Part shown: piece by piece, positions 42,989 through 53,425 of the stretch
Numbering within the stretch: the first letter of the stretch is position 1
How the letters are laid out: each line of letters begins with the position of its first letter
DNA from: Aricia agestis
Taxonomy: Eukaryota > Arthropoda > Insecta > Lepidoptera > Lycaenidae
DNA: 64,000 nucleotides
Direction of reading: 5' to 3'
NCBI RefSeq assembly: GCF_905147365.1
Contig: NC_056408.1
Coordinates: forward strand, 1,736,001-1,800,000
The notes under the pieces: model-generated
The model's input: only the letters and a program-made list of their open reading frames with translations
Told to the model about the DNA's origin: nothing
Database searches by the model: none
Program-made: the position numbers and the translations under genes

Positions 42989-43139
42989 GTCACGGATAGT
43001 CAGTCGTCTGCGCTGCGCCTAAAAAAACATTGAATCTCGTCAAATGCAGCTCCTAATGCATCTCTGCACTACATTACTCTGTGGGTGGTGTACAAAACAA
43101 AAGGCTGAGCACACAGCGCGGCGCTCGGAGTCGGAAGTG

Positions 43140-44017
43140 ATGTTGGTCGGTGTTCTGGCGCTCGCGCTCGCAGTGGCGGCTCAATACGAGTACTATGCGC
43201 CGATAAGTATGTGTTGAGTATATTGCCAATATACGTAGACTACTACTATTCGTTCATGTATAGGGTATAATATTATGTAGTTTTGTACGAATTTGAGGTG
43301 TAACAATATTATGTGTCTGGAAGCTATGTGTTCTTAAGGGTTGGTTCCGTCCGCAACACGACGAGGCGAGGCGATGCGCAGCGTGGTATAAATTTGTATG
43401 GATTTGACAGATTTCAATTGCGTGAGACCTCTTGCGAATCTGTCAAATCCATATAAATTTAGAAATGCATCTACGCGTTGCGTTGCGGTCTGAATCAACC
43501 CTAACTTTACAAAAAGTATAAGAAGTCTCAAATAACGTTTTTTTCGGGACTTAATATTATGATGAGTGTAGTTTCGTTTGTGTGTATCATTTCTCATATT
43601 TCCAAAGAACAATAGATAAAATAATGTTAGAAATATTATGAAATGTAACTTTTAATTATCTAACACCAGCATGCAGTCATGGCTAGCCTGTTTTTTGGCA
43701 CGCTGATGAGAACGCCTCAGGAGAACGCCGGGTAAACCAAACGTTATGAAGCGTCGCGTCGTAGCTAATGATTACGAACATAAGTTTGTACGAAAACATG
43801 TTAATATTGTCAAATCTTTTCAGATCCACCAGAATACATTCAAAGAGAACTGCTAAATTCTAATAAACCCCTACCACACAGCAAAATAAAGAAGTTCACC
43901 AATGTCAGCTTTAGCGATGTGTACAAAAAGATACAAGCTATCACCCAAGCTATGACTGTACATGCGAAGAAGCATGGGTATCATGTCGATTTCAAATTAC
44001 AGTTTTTAAATAATTAG
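43140..44017 (+). CDS. Two-exon gene for a small secreted cysteine-free peptide
   Basis: Exon 1 is 43140-43206 and exon 2 is 43824-44017. Exon 1 starts ATGTTGGTCGG and ends at donor CGATAA|GTATGTG. Exon 2 follows acceptor AAATCTTTTCAG. The joint codon is AAT and the frame stays open to TAG at 44015-44017, giving 86 residues. Residues 1-14 (MLVGVLALALAVAA) are a textbook signal peptide, with likely cleavage before QYEYYAP. The mature part of about 72 residues has no cysteine, several lysine pairs (KIKK, YKK, AKK), a net positive charge and possible amphipathic stretches (SDVYKKIQAITQAM). It does not look like a processed neuropeptide with amidation sites. The 617-bp intron holds a family A MITE. 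Promoter: a TCAGTC initiator-like word at 43000 and no clear TATA box. The first AATAAA is at 44316. I do not recognise the family. The main alternative is one end of a larger gene. Confidence 0.65.
43338..43501. mobile_element. MITE family A, copy 2, in the intron
   Basis: GGGTTG/GGGTTGATTCAGACCGCAA-type ends with TAA duplicated on both sides (43335-43337 and 43502-43504). The arms share GATTTGACAGATT. It lies inside the intron of the secreted-peptide gene. Confidence 0.85.
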
Positions 44018-44159
44018 TATGAGTTTCACTGCCATGACTACAATATCTAGAACAGCTATACTCAACCTGTGGCCCGCCGGTACATTATCAGTGGCCCGTG
44101 TGAAGTGTAGTGTGAAGGCTATATTAGAGTGTATCAGGAGTTTCCAATCTTTTTGAGGC

Positions 44160-44660
44160 TGCAGCGCAGTTACACGTAGGAGACAGGACGAAAGCCTATT
44201 AGACACTCGAAATCTGTATGTTTAGTTAGTCTGACGTAGCTCCCCCAAGCAGGAGACGGGGCGAAAACCTATTAATCAAATGACACTCGAAATCCGTATG
44301 TTGAGATTAGGTTAGAATAAATTCACTTTTATAATCAATTACTCAGTTTGTTTCTAAAAAGAATAATTAAAACTCAGCACTAACGACGCGATACCATTTC
44401 GTTAAAAGCAAGTTCCAGGTGTGGAGGGGGGGGGTTCCCAAGCAGAACATCTTCTGCTTAGGTTAGAATAAATTCACTTTTATAATTAATTAATTAATTT
44501 GTTTGTAAAAAGGATAATTAAAACTCAGCCCTAACGACAGAGCAGATACCATTTCGTTAAAAGCAACAATTCCAGGAGTGGGGGGCAGTTCGGGGGTGCG
44601 CAACCCCCCCAAGCATTCGATAGGGCGAAAGCCTATTAATCAATCTAAAAAATGAACATA
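44160..44660. repeat. Locally duplicated block
   Basis: GGTTAGAATAAATTCACTTTTATAA...ATACCATTTCGTTAAAAGCAA occurs twice (from 44310 and 44460, about 160 bp apart). A shorter word GGAGACxGGxCGAAAxCCTATTA...GACACTCGAAATC also occurs twice (44181 and 44252) with a partial third near 44620. It is probably decayed tandem copies within an element ending at 44995. Confidence 0.7.
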
Positions 44661-44689
44661 ACCTCCTCCGTTCCGGAAGTCGGTTAAAA

Positions 44690-44995
44690 ATGTAGACCAT
44701 GTGTTAATCCAGGATATCAGTTAACGGCTTGTAAATTTTTGCCAAAATCGGCTCAAAAGCAGTAGAGTAGTCATTGAACAAAAAAAAAATCAAATGAAAA
44801 CGATCATAACATCTCCTCCATTTTGAAAGTCGGTTTAAAATGTAGCCTATGTGTTAATCCAGGATGTCAGCTACCTCCTTGTAAAATTTTGTCGAAATCG
44901 GTCCAGCCGTTTAAGCGTGAAGAAGTCACAAACATACAAACTCACAAACTCACATACTTTCGGCTTTATAATATTATTAGGATATGTGAGGTATT
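44690..44995 (-). mobile_element. Hel-G Helitron-like or LINE-like end, two partial copies
   Basis: ATGTAGxCxATGTGTTAATCCAGGAT...CAAAATCGG occurs twice (44692 and 44838). The second copy continues through GCGTGAAGAAGTCACAAACA to CTTTCGGCTTTATAATATTATTAGGA, whose reverse complement starts TCCTAATAATATT. The TC start suggests a Helitron 5-prime end. Confidence 0.5.
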
Positions 44996-46359
44996 AATGA
45001 GACACGCACAGCCAGTACAACCGTTTATTTCGGACTGATCCCGCGACGTCACAGACACACCCGTGCGTGCGCAGGTAATTAAACAAATACATTACAATCC
45101 TCCACCCTTATTTTATAATTATTATTAATAATAACACAGTAAAAAAACCTAACTATATTCTTACAACCAGTAGTAAATTACACAATACACGTATAGTATT
45201 GCAAAGGTAATCAGGAGATATGAATTAACTATCTATGACATAACATTTAGGACTTAATTCTAAATTCTAAACAGTATTTTAATGCTAATTAATTAATAAT
45301 TTTAATTAACGTGGAGCATTATTTTGCGTCAGCATTTCACTAATATATTTATAGTTCAAATACGAACAACAATTTACATGAGTCTGTATAACTCATATTA
45401 TTATACAATATACATTATACATACTAACTAATATTACACAAGCTTAGCGAGTAAACTGTTTAATAATATCAAAACCGACTGAAAATTCAAAACAGTTTTA
45501 AATTAAATTCCGCAATTAGCTTTGTATCCATAATCCGGGGTAAACGCCATAAAACTGCAAGTTTGCAAGATTTTTCTAGTTTTAATAAAGGTTATGTTAA
45601 GTGTAAATTGGTTAGCTCAGGACGACATGCAGGTCCTTACGGCGCGGCGGCGCTCATCTGCCACGCACGTGAACAAAATACCAAGGTGGGAGACATTTTT
45701 GCTGATCTCGTTATATACGTGTTCGGCAAAACGTTATGGAATTGTGTTTTTGCGCGGAAATTCTGACAGTAAAATCAAAGGTACAAAATACTTGGGTTTA
45801 TCGATGCTGCAGAAGGTTTATTGTAATCATTATAATTTTCTGTTCTTTTCTGACGGTTGAAATTAAACTTTGATGGCAAATTAACAATATTATTATAAAA
45901 GATAATTCTGTAAGTAGCACTGCGTGAAGATGCTGCCTTTATTGTATACTAGCTTCTCAAAATCCACAATGAACCAAAGCAAAACCCATCCAGAAAGTTG
46001 GCAATCATCGTCGTTTCCAGTTATGCTTTTACATTATAAACAGAAATATGATTTTCAAGATTTAAAATATCTCGATACCATCCAAATCGGCTAAGATGTT
46101 TAAGAGTTAAGAGGTTACACTTTTCGCATTTATAGCAATGTGGATTTCTTCAATTTTTCAAAGAAATTGAGATAATGAAACTTTGAATTAATATCTAACA
46201 CAGTGAAGTGGCAACAGACACTCAGACGCTCTCAGGGCGATAAGTCACCGAAGGAGAGCTTTCCATTATGCGATCGCATTAATCAGTCACTAATTGAAAA
46301 TACTTCACTTGAAAATTCAATGTTAATTGAAGATTATATTATAGTTCTAATATTACTAG
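44996..46359. other. Nothing confirmed
   Basis: An 88-codon frame at 45594-45860 lies partly in a GC-rich patch (ACGGCGCGGCGGCGCTCATC) with no recognised domain. The block at 45000-45080 is GC-richer and could be a retroelement edge. Confidence 0.3.
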
Positions 46360-46616
46360 TTTTTTTATGAAATAGGGGGGCAAACGAGCAAACGGGTCAC
46401 CTGATGAAAGCAACTTCCGTCGCCCATGGACACTCGCAGCATCAGAAGAGCTGCAGGTGCGTTGCCGGCCTTTTAAGAGGTAATAGGGGAGGGTAGGGGA
46501 GGGAATAGGGTAGCGGATTGGGCCTCCGCTAAACTCACTCACTCGGCGAAACACGTCGGTTTTCTGTAGGGACGTGGTATTTCTCCGGTCGAGCCGGCCC
46601 ATTCGTGCCGAAGCAA
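46360..46616 (-). mobile_element. LINE-tail Z retroposon, copy 4
   Basis: The minus strand has head words GGCACGAATGGGCCGGCTCG and ACCGGAGAAATACCACG, a shortened C-rich middle, and the tail GTGACCCGTTTGCTCG. A piece with GCGCTTGCGCTG is missing. Confidence 0.75.
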
Positions 46617-47047
46617 TATGGGCGAAATACTTTATATGGCAAAACAACGTATGCCGGGACAGCTAGTCGATATATAAAAAGAAAAAATGTTGCATTATTT
46701 TATCAGCGATACAGGCATCTACTATAACAGATAGCAACATATAAGTATAGCGCATACAATAATATTATGTACATAATATTGTATTCGTATAATCGAATAT
46801 TCGCTTGAGTGATATTATTTCTTAGAAGGCCAGATATTCTGGAAACCCTCTGTAGTTGGGGACTGGTGTAATTCATGGAGCAGCAGAAAGGAATAAACAT
46901 GGCGCAGGGTACGCGATTTTGTCGTAAATTTGTCAAACGCAGGGCGGCGGTAAATACTGCCAACCCCAACAGATGTAAATGTATATTGATAGTTTTATTG
47001 CAATGTCGTATTTAACTGAGAATTGGCACTTTGTTTTACTATCAGAG
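46617..47047. other. Nothing recognised
   Basis: No repeat family or exon was found. Confidence 0.4.
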
Positions 47048-47110
47048 AAGTTGATTCATAAGCAGATGGCGGACCTACTTATTTTGGTTGCGTTTTGTCA
47101 AATCCAGCCG
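47048..47110 (+). mobile_element. Half copy of MITE family H
   Basis: AGTTGATTCATAAGCAGATGGCGGACC, TTTTGGTTGCGTTTTGTCAAA matches one arm of the copies at 13221 and 18996. The partner arm is missing. Confidence 0.6.
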
Positions 47111-47129
47111 ACAGACGATGACATAGTTA

Positions 47130-47282
47130 GGCATCCATTACACGATCATACAAGTGACAGTCAATTCCGTCAATCATGAATTATGTTCGACTGATGGTGA
47201 CTGATGAACTGACGTGGTATTAGACGGTCACTCAATTCTATTCAGTTTTATGTCAGTCAAAGCCAAAATTTTCAAAGGTTAC
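47130..47282 (-). mobile_element. Half copy of MITE family I
   Basis: GCATCCATTACACGATCATAC, GACAGTCAATTCCGTCAATCAT and GACATAAAACTG-type words are the reverse complement of 58312-58463. The other end is absent. Confidence 0.7.
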
Positions 47283-47624
47283 TATAATCGTGATCGCGTT
47301 GGGCTTGACATAAATCGAGCAATAATTAACGTGGTTACGCCATTTGTCTAAAAATCAATTTTACAGACTAGACAAAATTAGTATTTCTTAAGATGTTATT
47401 ATGAAATGCCGCGTAGAATCGTAGACAATCAAACAAAATTAATTACGAAACTTACCGTGCGTACCGTCAGTGCACACTACAGATAACTAATTACATCCAT
47501 CTATTCATATTGAAAATTGTAGGAGCAATTTTAAGGTCATTATTATAATAAGAACGTCAAAATATTTTTTAAAAACCTTACCCCAAGTGCATCATATTTT
47601 GAATGCGCAAAGTTTAGATTTATA
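47283..47624. other. Nothing confirmed
   Basis: A good minus-strand donor (CACG|GTAAGTTT at 47452) exists, but no acceptor with a coding frame of useful length precedes it. Confidence 0.3.
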
Positions 47625-47800
47625 TCTTATATCTTTAAACGAGCAATTCTTGTAGTATATATACCTAATTGGAATCTCGGAATCGGCTCCAACGATTTTC
47701 ATGAAATTTAGTATATAGGGGGTTTCGGGGGCGATAAATCGATCTAGCTAGGAATCATTTTTAGAAAATGTCATTTTCATCAAATCTGTCAAACTGCTAG
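47625..47800 (+). mobile_element. Hel-C Helitron-like copy, internally deleted
   Basis: Starts TCTTATATCTTTAAACGAGC, then GGAATCTCGGAATCGGCTCC and GGGGGTTTCGGGGGCGATAA, and ends CTAG at 47797-47800. The terminal hairpin seen at 37893 and 57623 is missing. Confidence 0.7.
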
Positions 47801-47892
47801 TGTATATTGTAGATAGACAGTATTATATTATATACAACTACTATCTTCCATATAATATAGATATTTTATATGTATATTGTATATTGTAAATA

Positions 47893-47971
47893 GTAGAGTG
47901 GAGCGACTCTGAACACTCTACTCAGATATCTCTCTCGATACCACAGACATAGATCTTGATCTATGTCTGTG
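47893..47971. repeat. Two adjacent hairpins
   Basis: GTAGAGTG/CACTCTAC (47893-47921) and the perfect CACAGACATAGATC/GATCTATGTCTGTG with a 2-base gap (47942-47971). Confidence 0.85.
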
Positions 47972-48175
47972 CTCTACACTCTAAACTAAATGGGCCACGG
48001 TAGAAGAAAAGTTGCTAATTTAGAACATAATATATTCGTACAAAATTTGGAATTTAAGGATCTATAACTTTAGTACCCTGTACCGTAGACGAGAAATTTT
48101 AATAATACTACAATACATACTAATTTGTATGATATAGGCGACAATATACGTACTACATATTAATATATTATACAA

Positions 48176-48877
48176 CTAGCTGTTGCCCGCGACTTTGTCC
48201 GCGTGGACTTCAGTTTATAGCGCGCGATGTCAACAAAATTGGTGTCAAAAGCTTTTATAAAAAAACCCTGGTACCCCTTAAATCAATACAGCTGTGCAGT
48301 GTGCACACAATAAGTATTTCATTTTTTTATATTAAACTTTATATTTTATGCCAAATTTTAAAGCTTATTTAGCCCTCCAATTACACAACTTTACCCATAA
48401 ACTATTTATCATTGATAGATTTAAGGTTACGTCACTGCACAGATAAAGTACTGAGTTATTTAATACCGTAGAATAGATATAACAATCGAAAAAAATCGAA
48501 ACTTAAATGTAAGATGATACCACGTCTTATAGGAAGACTTTTGAGCAAGCGTCAGCGCGATGTAGAAGACGCACGGCGCCATCTATTATGAATTGTTGGA
48601 ACTAACTTAATTTGAACAAATTTACGCATTTTCACCCCCTTACAACCCTTTTTTCCAGTAAAAAAGTAGCCTATGTCCTTTCTCAGGCTTTAGACTATCT
48701 GTATACAAAATTTCATTACAATCGGTTCGGAAGTTTTGGCGTTTGGCGTGAAAGCGAGACTGACAGACAGACAGACAGACAGACAGACAGAGATACTTTT
48801 GGCGTTTGGCGTGAAAGCGAGACTGACAGACAGACAGACAGACAGAGATACTTTCGCATTTATAATATTAGTATAGA
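48176..48877 (-). mobile_element. Hel-A Helitron-like element, copy 3
   Basis: CTAGCTGTTGCCCGCGACTT to AGTATAGA as at 16729. A segment of about 62 bp (TTTGGCGTGAAAGCGAGACTG, (ACAG)n, AGATACTTT) is duplicated in tandem at the 5-prime side (48736-48851). Confidence 0.85.
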
Positions 48878-48879
48878 TT

Positions 48880-49047
48880 ATGTGCACACTGCATAGCTGT
48901 TTTTGGGTATTTTGATTAATTAAGGGCCGCGCTACACCGGAAGCACTTACCAGGGTTTTAAAAAGTTTTTAAATTTGACACAAATTTTGTTGACACTGCG
49001 CGCTATAAACTAAAGTCCACGCAGACGATGTCGCGGGCAACAGCTAG
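48880..49047 (+). mobile_element. Hel-A 3-prime piece in inverted orientation
   Basis: GTGCACACTGCATAGCTGTTTT, AATTTTGTTGACA, CGCGCTATAAACT, GACGATGTCGCGGGCAACAG and CTAG at 49044-49047 followed by T. It is the reverse of the left end of the element at 48176, so the two CTAG ends face outward. Confidence 0.8.
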
Positions 49048-49527
49048 TTATGAATAAAAACAATATTATATAGTAAAGTAGGTATGATTAGTTCTGTTAC
49101 AATAATAAAGTAAAAATTAAAACGCCATCTGTTTTCATATATTAGAATTAAAATGTTGATTGCATTGATATATTTTCTGGATGGAATATAGGCCAACACG
49201 GTACACTCGAACTCCTTTATTTTAGAGCGCCTTCTGTTGTCAACTTGTCACATATTTTAGAAATGCAGTAGGAGTTCTATAAGATAAGAAAGATTGATTA
49301 TTATTATACCAAGTGATTATATTATCGTATTACTAACGTATTAAAAACTATAAACAAAAACATACTAACTAATAAGTATCATTAGTTCTATGTTACAATA
49401 AAGTAAAAAATAAAACGCCATCTGTTGAATCGTATTAGAACTAAAATGTTCATTGCATCGATATATTTCTGGATTTTTTATAATATTATACATAAAATAT
49501 GTTTAAGATTTTTGAAATTTTATTTTA

Positions 49528-49650
49528 ATACACATCCAAGACCCAGGAACATTGAAAACTTTTTGTTCCGCCTGCGGGACTCGAACCCAGGACCCCCGGG
49601 ATGAGCGCTGGCCACGCGCAATGCGAATTCATTTTCATCGATATTTTCAT
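49528..49650 (-). mobile_element. SINE-1 (tRNA-derived) in tandem unit 1
   Basis: The minus strand has GCGTGGCCAGCGCTCATCCC, a B box GGGTTCGAGTCCC, then GCGGAACAAAAAGTTTTCAATG and TTCCTGGGTCTTGGATGTG. The order is tRNA-like head plus tail. Confidence 0.7.
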
Positions 49651-50107
49651 GGAAATAAGATATTTTCCCACATCAAAATGTAGCCTATGTCCTTTCTCAG
49701 ACTCTAGAATAACTGTATACAAAATTTCATTGCAATCGGTTCAGTAGTTTTGGCGTGAAAGCAAGACAGACAGACAGACAGACAGAGATACTTTCGCATT
49801 TATAATATTATAGTATGGATAGTATGGATTAGAAATGCAGTAGGAGTTCTACATAAGATAAGATAGATTGATTATTATTATACCAAGTGATAATATTATT
49901 TAACATAATATTCTATCGTATTAAAAACTATAAACAAAAACATACTAACTAATAAGTATGATTAGTTCTATGTTACAATAAAGTAAAAAATAAAACGCCA
50001 TCTGCTGAATCGTATTAGAAGTAAAATGTTCATTCCATCGATATATTTCTGGATTTTTTATAATATTATACATAAAATATGTTTAAGATTTTTGAAATTT
50101 TATTTTA

Positions 50108-50230
50108 ATACACATCCAAGACCCAGGAACATTGAAAACTTTTTGTTCCGCCTGCGGGACTCGAACCCAGGACCCCCGGGATGAGCGCTGGCCACGCGCA
50201 ATGCGAATTCATTTTCATCGATATTTTCAT
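50108..50230 (-). mobile_element. SINE-1 (tRNA-derived) in tandem unit 2
   Basis: Identical arrangement to unit 1. It was carried along by the tandem duplication and is not an independent insertion. Confidence 0.7.
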
Positions 50231-50398
50231 GGAAATAAGATATTTTCCCACGTCAAAATGTAGCCTATGTCCTTTCTCAGACTCTAGAATGACTGTATAC
50301 AAAATTTCATTGCAATCGGTTCAGTAGTTTTGGCGTGAAAGCAAGACAGACAGACAGACAGACAGAGATACTTTCGCATTTATAATATTAGTATGGAT

Positions 50399-50892
50399 GA
50401 TAAATCCACCCATACGTTTATTGCCGCTGTACAAACGAATCTGCTCCAAAGCTTTTCCTTTGCAAAACGAGATTCAAATGAAGGCGCGGAATTTGAATAC
50501 GTAGATTTGCAGAAAGTTTTTCATTGTTTGCTTTATAATTGAAAGACCGCGCCAAGCATAAAATAATAGTACGCCGAAAGCGTCTTGCACCGAAATTGAA
50601 TTAGTTATTCTAGGACTCCCCACTTATTGAGTGAAAACTATTTTCAACTTTGTTTATTTGTGCCTTGTTTATGATTTAATTACTTCGCCAGTAACTTCGA
50701 GTTGAGCGGATCGAGAATATTCAGCTGTTAATAAAATTGTGTTACGATGTTACATTACAATAAATTCATAGCGTAATGAACATTTTTATAGCTGCTAATT
50801 GCTAATAAAACGTTTTTATATTTTAATGAAAAATTGTTTAAGGTAGCCTATCATAATTTAAAAACGATTATAATCCAAAATGTTTTAAGAAA
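50399..50892. other. Nothing recognised
   Basis: Mixed composition in the first 250 bp, but no frame or repeat found. Confidence 0.35.
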
Positions 50893-51010
50893 ATTATTTA
50901 ACGACCTCTGTGGCATTGAGCGTGTGGCGGCTCGAGCCAGGGGTCGGGGATTCGAATCCCGCTGACAGAACAAAAAAGTTTTAAATGTTCCTGGGTCATG
51001 GGCTCATGGC
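50893..51010 (+). mobile_element. SINE-1 (tRNA-derived), solitary copy
   Basis: A-box-like GTGGCATTGAGCG, perfect B box GGATTCGAATCCC, then GAACAAAAAAGTTTTAAATG and TTCCTGGGTCATGG. The head could not fold as a functional tRNA because the acceptor stem has no complementary 3-prime strand. Confidence 0.8.
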
Positions 51011-51503
51011 TCATGTTTATGTATGATATAATAAAAATCTTATGATGTTTCACACGATGCTGACTAAAGTTTTTGCTCTAGTGGACTGCATTTTCGAGAA
51101 ATAAAAATACGTCCAAGCTTAGAAAGCACGGAGGTTGTATAGCTCGTATCAATCTCAACTGAATGCGGTCGTTGGGGGTGTAATTGTAAGGAATAGGCAG
51201 ACATAAGCGCCTCGTAAAAGGCTACCTAAGTGGTGATCCTATATAAAGTTTTATGACCTAGATATTTCTAGATTCTTAGAATTCGGCATAGTAGAAAAGG
51301 CATAAGTACGAGTATTTTTCGAAACGAAGTAGTTTAAAAAAAATACCTATGTACTTAGACAAAGCCGCTGCCTACTTCATATTATCGGCGTAACAAAGAA
51401 ATACCATGACAAAATAACTTATTGATATTAAAGAGTTGTAATTTTTTAGCGCGGGCTTTGAGCGTGGCGACCGAGCAAGAAATTCCATATAGTAGAGTAG
51501 ATC
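51011..51503. other. Nothing recognised
   Basis: No supported feature. Confidence 0.4.
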
Positions 51504-52044
51504 GTGGGAGATCGACCTTCACCGATCTGATAACCAGATGAGACGTATTTTTTATCAAGTGTAATTTATAAACAAATATGCCTATAATTACTTGCCTATC
51601 TAAAAGTGTTCATGGCTATTTTTAATTAAATTAACTTTAATCGATTTTTTTATCACTTTCATTCTTTTGATAACAAATGATTTTTTTTTCACTATTAGTT
51701 TTTAACACACAGAATATGCCTCAGTAGGCTTGCCTACTTATTTATGTGTATAGATAGCTACCTGGCAAGCCGATGTGAACAGGTAAGTCAATATAGGTGA
51801 CTCCATCGTTCTGCTAACTTAGGTATGAAAAATTATATCAAATTTTACATTATTTTATTACAAAATCAGTCATATAGATTTGCCTGCAAAAAATCATACT
51901 TAAAGTACTGTTGCCTAGCTCAAAAATAGCCAAGAGCACTTTTAGATAGGCAAGTAATTATAGGCATATATTTTGTTTATAAATTATATTGGATAAAAAA
52001 AATGTCTCATATGGTTATCAGATCGGTGAAGGTCGATCTCCCAC
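51504..52044. mobile_element. 541-bp element with about 120-bp terminal inverted repeats
   Basis: Ends GTGGGAGATCGACCTTCACC. The arms share ATCTGATAACCA, ATAATTTATAAACAAA, CCTATAATTACTTGCCTATC and TGGCTATTTTT. They are long and well matched but not identical. No transposase frame. No clear target duplication was found. Long arms are known for Mutator-like and fold-back elements. Confidence 0.8.
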
Positions 52045-52314
52045 CGGCTCTTAGAGCAATAACGAAAAAAAACCTTCGACAAACTTCGACTTTGGTCGGT
52101 CGGTCGGTGTGGCGTTGCCAGACTTCAGCACGGTGTTTTTGCGTGCGACTAGACGTATGCGAATTATAATTGCATAAGTCGATAAAAATGCTATGCTTAT
52201 TTTTGTTAAGTGATGACGGTCACAGGTCAATGTCTCTGAGTAGGATCATAATACTGGTATCGGAAGCAATCAAAACAAAGCAGGAACAATATGTACATTA
52301 ATGGAAAATATTAC
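52045..52314. other. Nothing named; (GGTC)4 at 52096
   Basis: A short GGTCGGTCGGTCGG run; otherwise nothing. Confidence 0.4.
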
Positions 52315-52317
52315 TTA

Positions 52318-52455
52318 GGGCCTGTTTAACCACCTCCTGATAAGTGACGAATAGGCTATCCACCAATTATCTTGACAGATCAAGTATGGAGAATCTGTCA
52401 AAAAATTGTGAATAGCCTTATTTGGCACTTTATCAGAAAGTGGTGAAACGGGCCC
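52318..52455. mobile_element. MITE family B, copy 2
   Basis: GGGCCTGTTTAACCACCTCCTGATAAGTG and the inverted GGGCCCGTTTCACCACTTTCTGATAAAGTG, with TTA duplicated on both sides (52315-52317 and 52456-52458). Confidence 0.85.
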
Positions 52456-52458
52456 TTA

Positions 52459-52799
52459 GGCTGAAAAAATCTTGGCCGTGAGTCAGAATTCAGAGCTACC
52501 TACGTTAATTTTGCATGAAGTTTTGCCGTATACCCGCGTGATGAATGCCGCAGTGACAGTGAGCGATAGTGGGCCCACCTCATTGTGCGCTCTGATAATA
52601 TTGTGCCTAATATATTAACATGTTTGTTCAGGATTCGGGACAATTTGTTCTTGCATATCAAGATCTATGTTGTTTCTGACGTATGTTCTGTTTTTGCTTT
52701 CCCCTGTTGATCTTGAGGTCGGCTTTGTTATTAATAGCGAAAGTTGGAAGTCCTAGTCCAAAAACGAAAAATGAATGTCAACATAACTTTTGTTTTTAT
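52459..52799. other. Nothing confirmed
   Basis: A 27-codon minus frame in a mixed-composition block near 52490-52590 is too short to support. Confidence 0.3.
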
Positions 52800-53096
52800 C
52801 ATAAAGTTAATATACCTAGCGAAATAGAGAAACAATCTCGAGCTGTCAAACGAAACCAAAATTGGTTTTCATCTGTGTGAAAAATATGTGTACGTATACA
52901 CTTACACAAGCATGATTGAACATGAATTCTATGAGATTAAATTGTCAACGTGCGGCACGTGCCGACTGGACGTCAAAAAAAGAGTGCTGCTGTCATGTAT
53001 CACACGTCTCTTTTTACCACACAGTGTTACTGATAGAGACATCTCTCTTGCTCAGGCCTTTGTTTCTCTATTCCTCTAGGTATAATAACTTTATGG
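52800..53096 (+). mobile_element. MITE family R, copy 2
   Basis: Ends CATAAAGTTAATATACCTAG. Almost identical to the copy at 33495 throughout, same orientation. Confidence 0.85.
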
Positions 53097-53359
53097 TTTT
53101 TATAATAATATAGTAAAATTATGACAAAAATATTCGTCATCCATATTAATGAGACACAAGAACTATTCAATTGGTTACTTTTTTGTTTTTAATTTGCCCA
53201 AACAATATTTGAAAGAAGTGATGCTATTACACAGCTCTTCAACTCTACAAGGGACGAATGCAGACCTTAAAGTAATATCCTTTAGATTTTACACCCTTTA
53301 TAACTTTTCACTCTTTTAAATAGAATACAATTTCTTACACTTAGGCCACTTTCCCGCAG

Positions 53360-53425
53360 AATTTGAAATCTCGTTAGGGAACACCGAAGCCATGTGTAAA
53401 CTTATCAAACGCTCAACAGTGAACG
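53360..53425 (+). CDS. Internal exon, ferlin-like FEISLGN motif (tentative)
   Basis: A 66-bp segment between acceptor CACTTTCCCGCAG and donor AACG|GTAAGTAAT, both close to consensus. Only one of three frames is open. It enters with two bases (AA) completing a codon, reads FEISLGNTEAMCKLIKRSTV, and leaves with one base, so the flanking introns are in phase 1. F-E-[IV]-S-[IL]-G-N is a conserved motif of ferlin proteins (dysferlin/otoferlin/misfire family, large C2-domain membrane-fusion proteins), as I know the family. The residues after the motif do not follow the usual ferlin continuation, so the assignment is weak. Neighbouring exons are not established except the candidate at 54275. Confidence 0.45.

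Larger units (their letters stand above)
49078..50398. repeat. Tandem units of a Helitron/SINE composite
   Basis: Units at 49261-49832 and 49833-50398 are nearly identical (offset 572-580 bp). A partial earlier unit lies at 49078-49183. Each complete unit ends in ATACTTTCGCATTTATAATATTA and TATGGAT, the reversed Hel-type 5-prime end, and holds a reversed SINE-1. The two 65-codon minus frames inside are identical because the units are duplicates. Confidence 0.85.

Noticed and set aside
49525..50302. Two identical 65-codon frames
   Set aside because: They lie in the SINE-1 and Helitron parts of a duplicated unit; identity reflects duplication and not coding constraint.
50893..50975. tRNA gene with perfect B box
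   Set aside because: No closing acceptor stem; followed by the SINE-1 tail.
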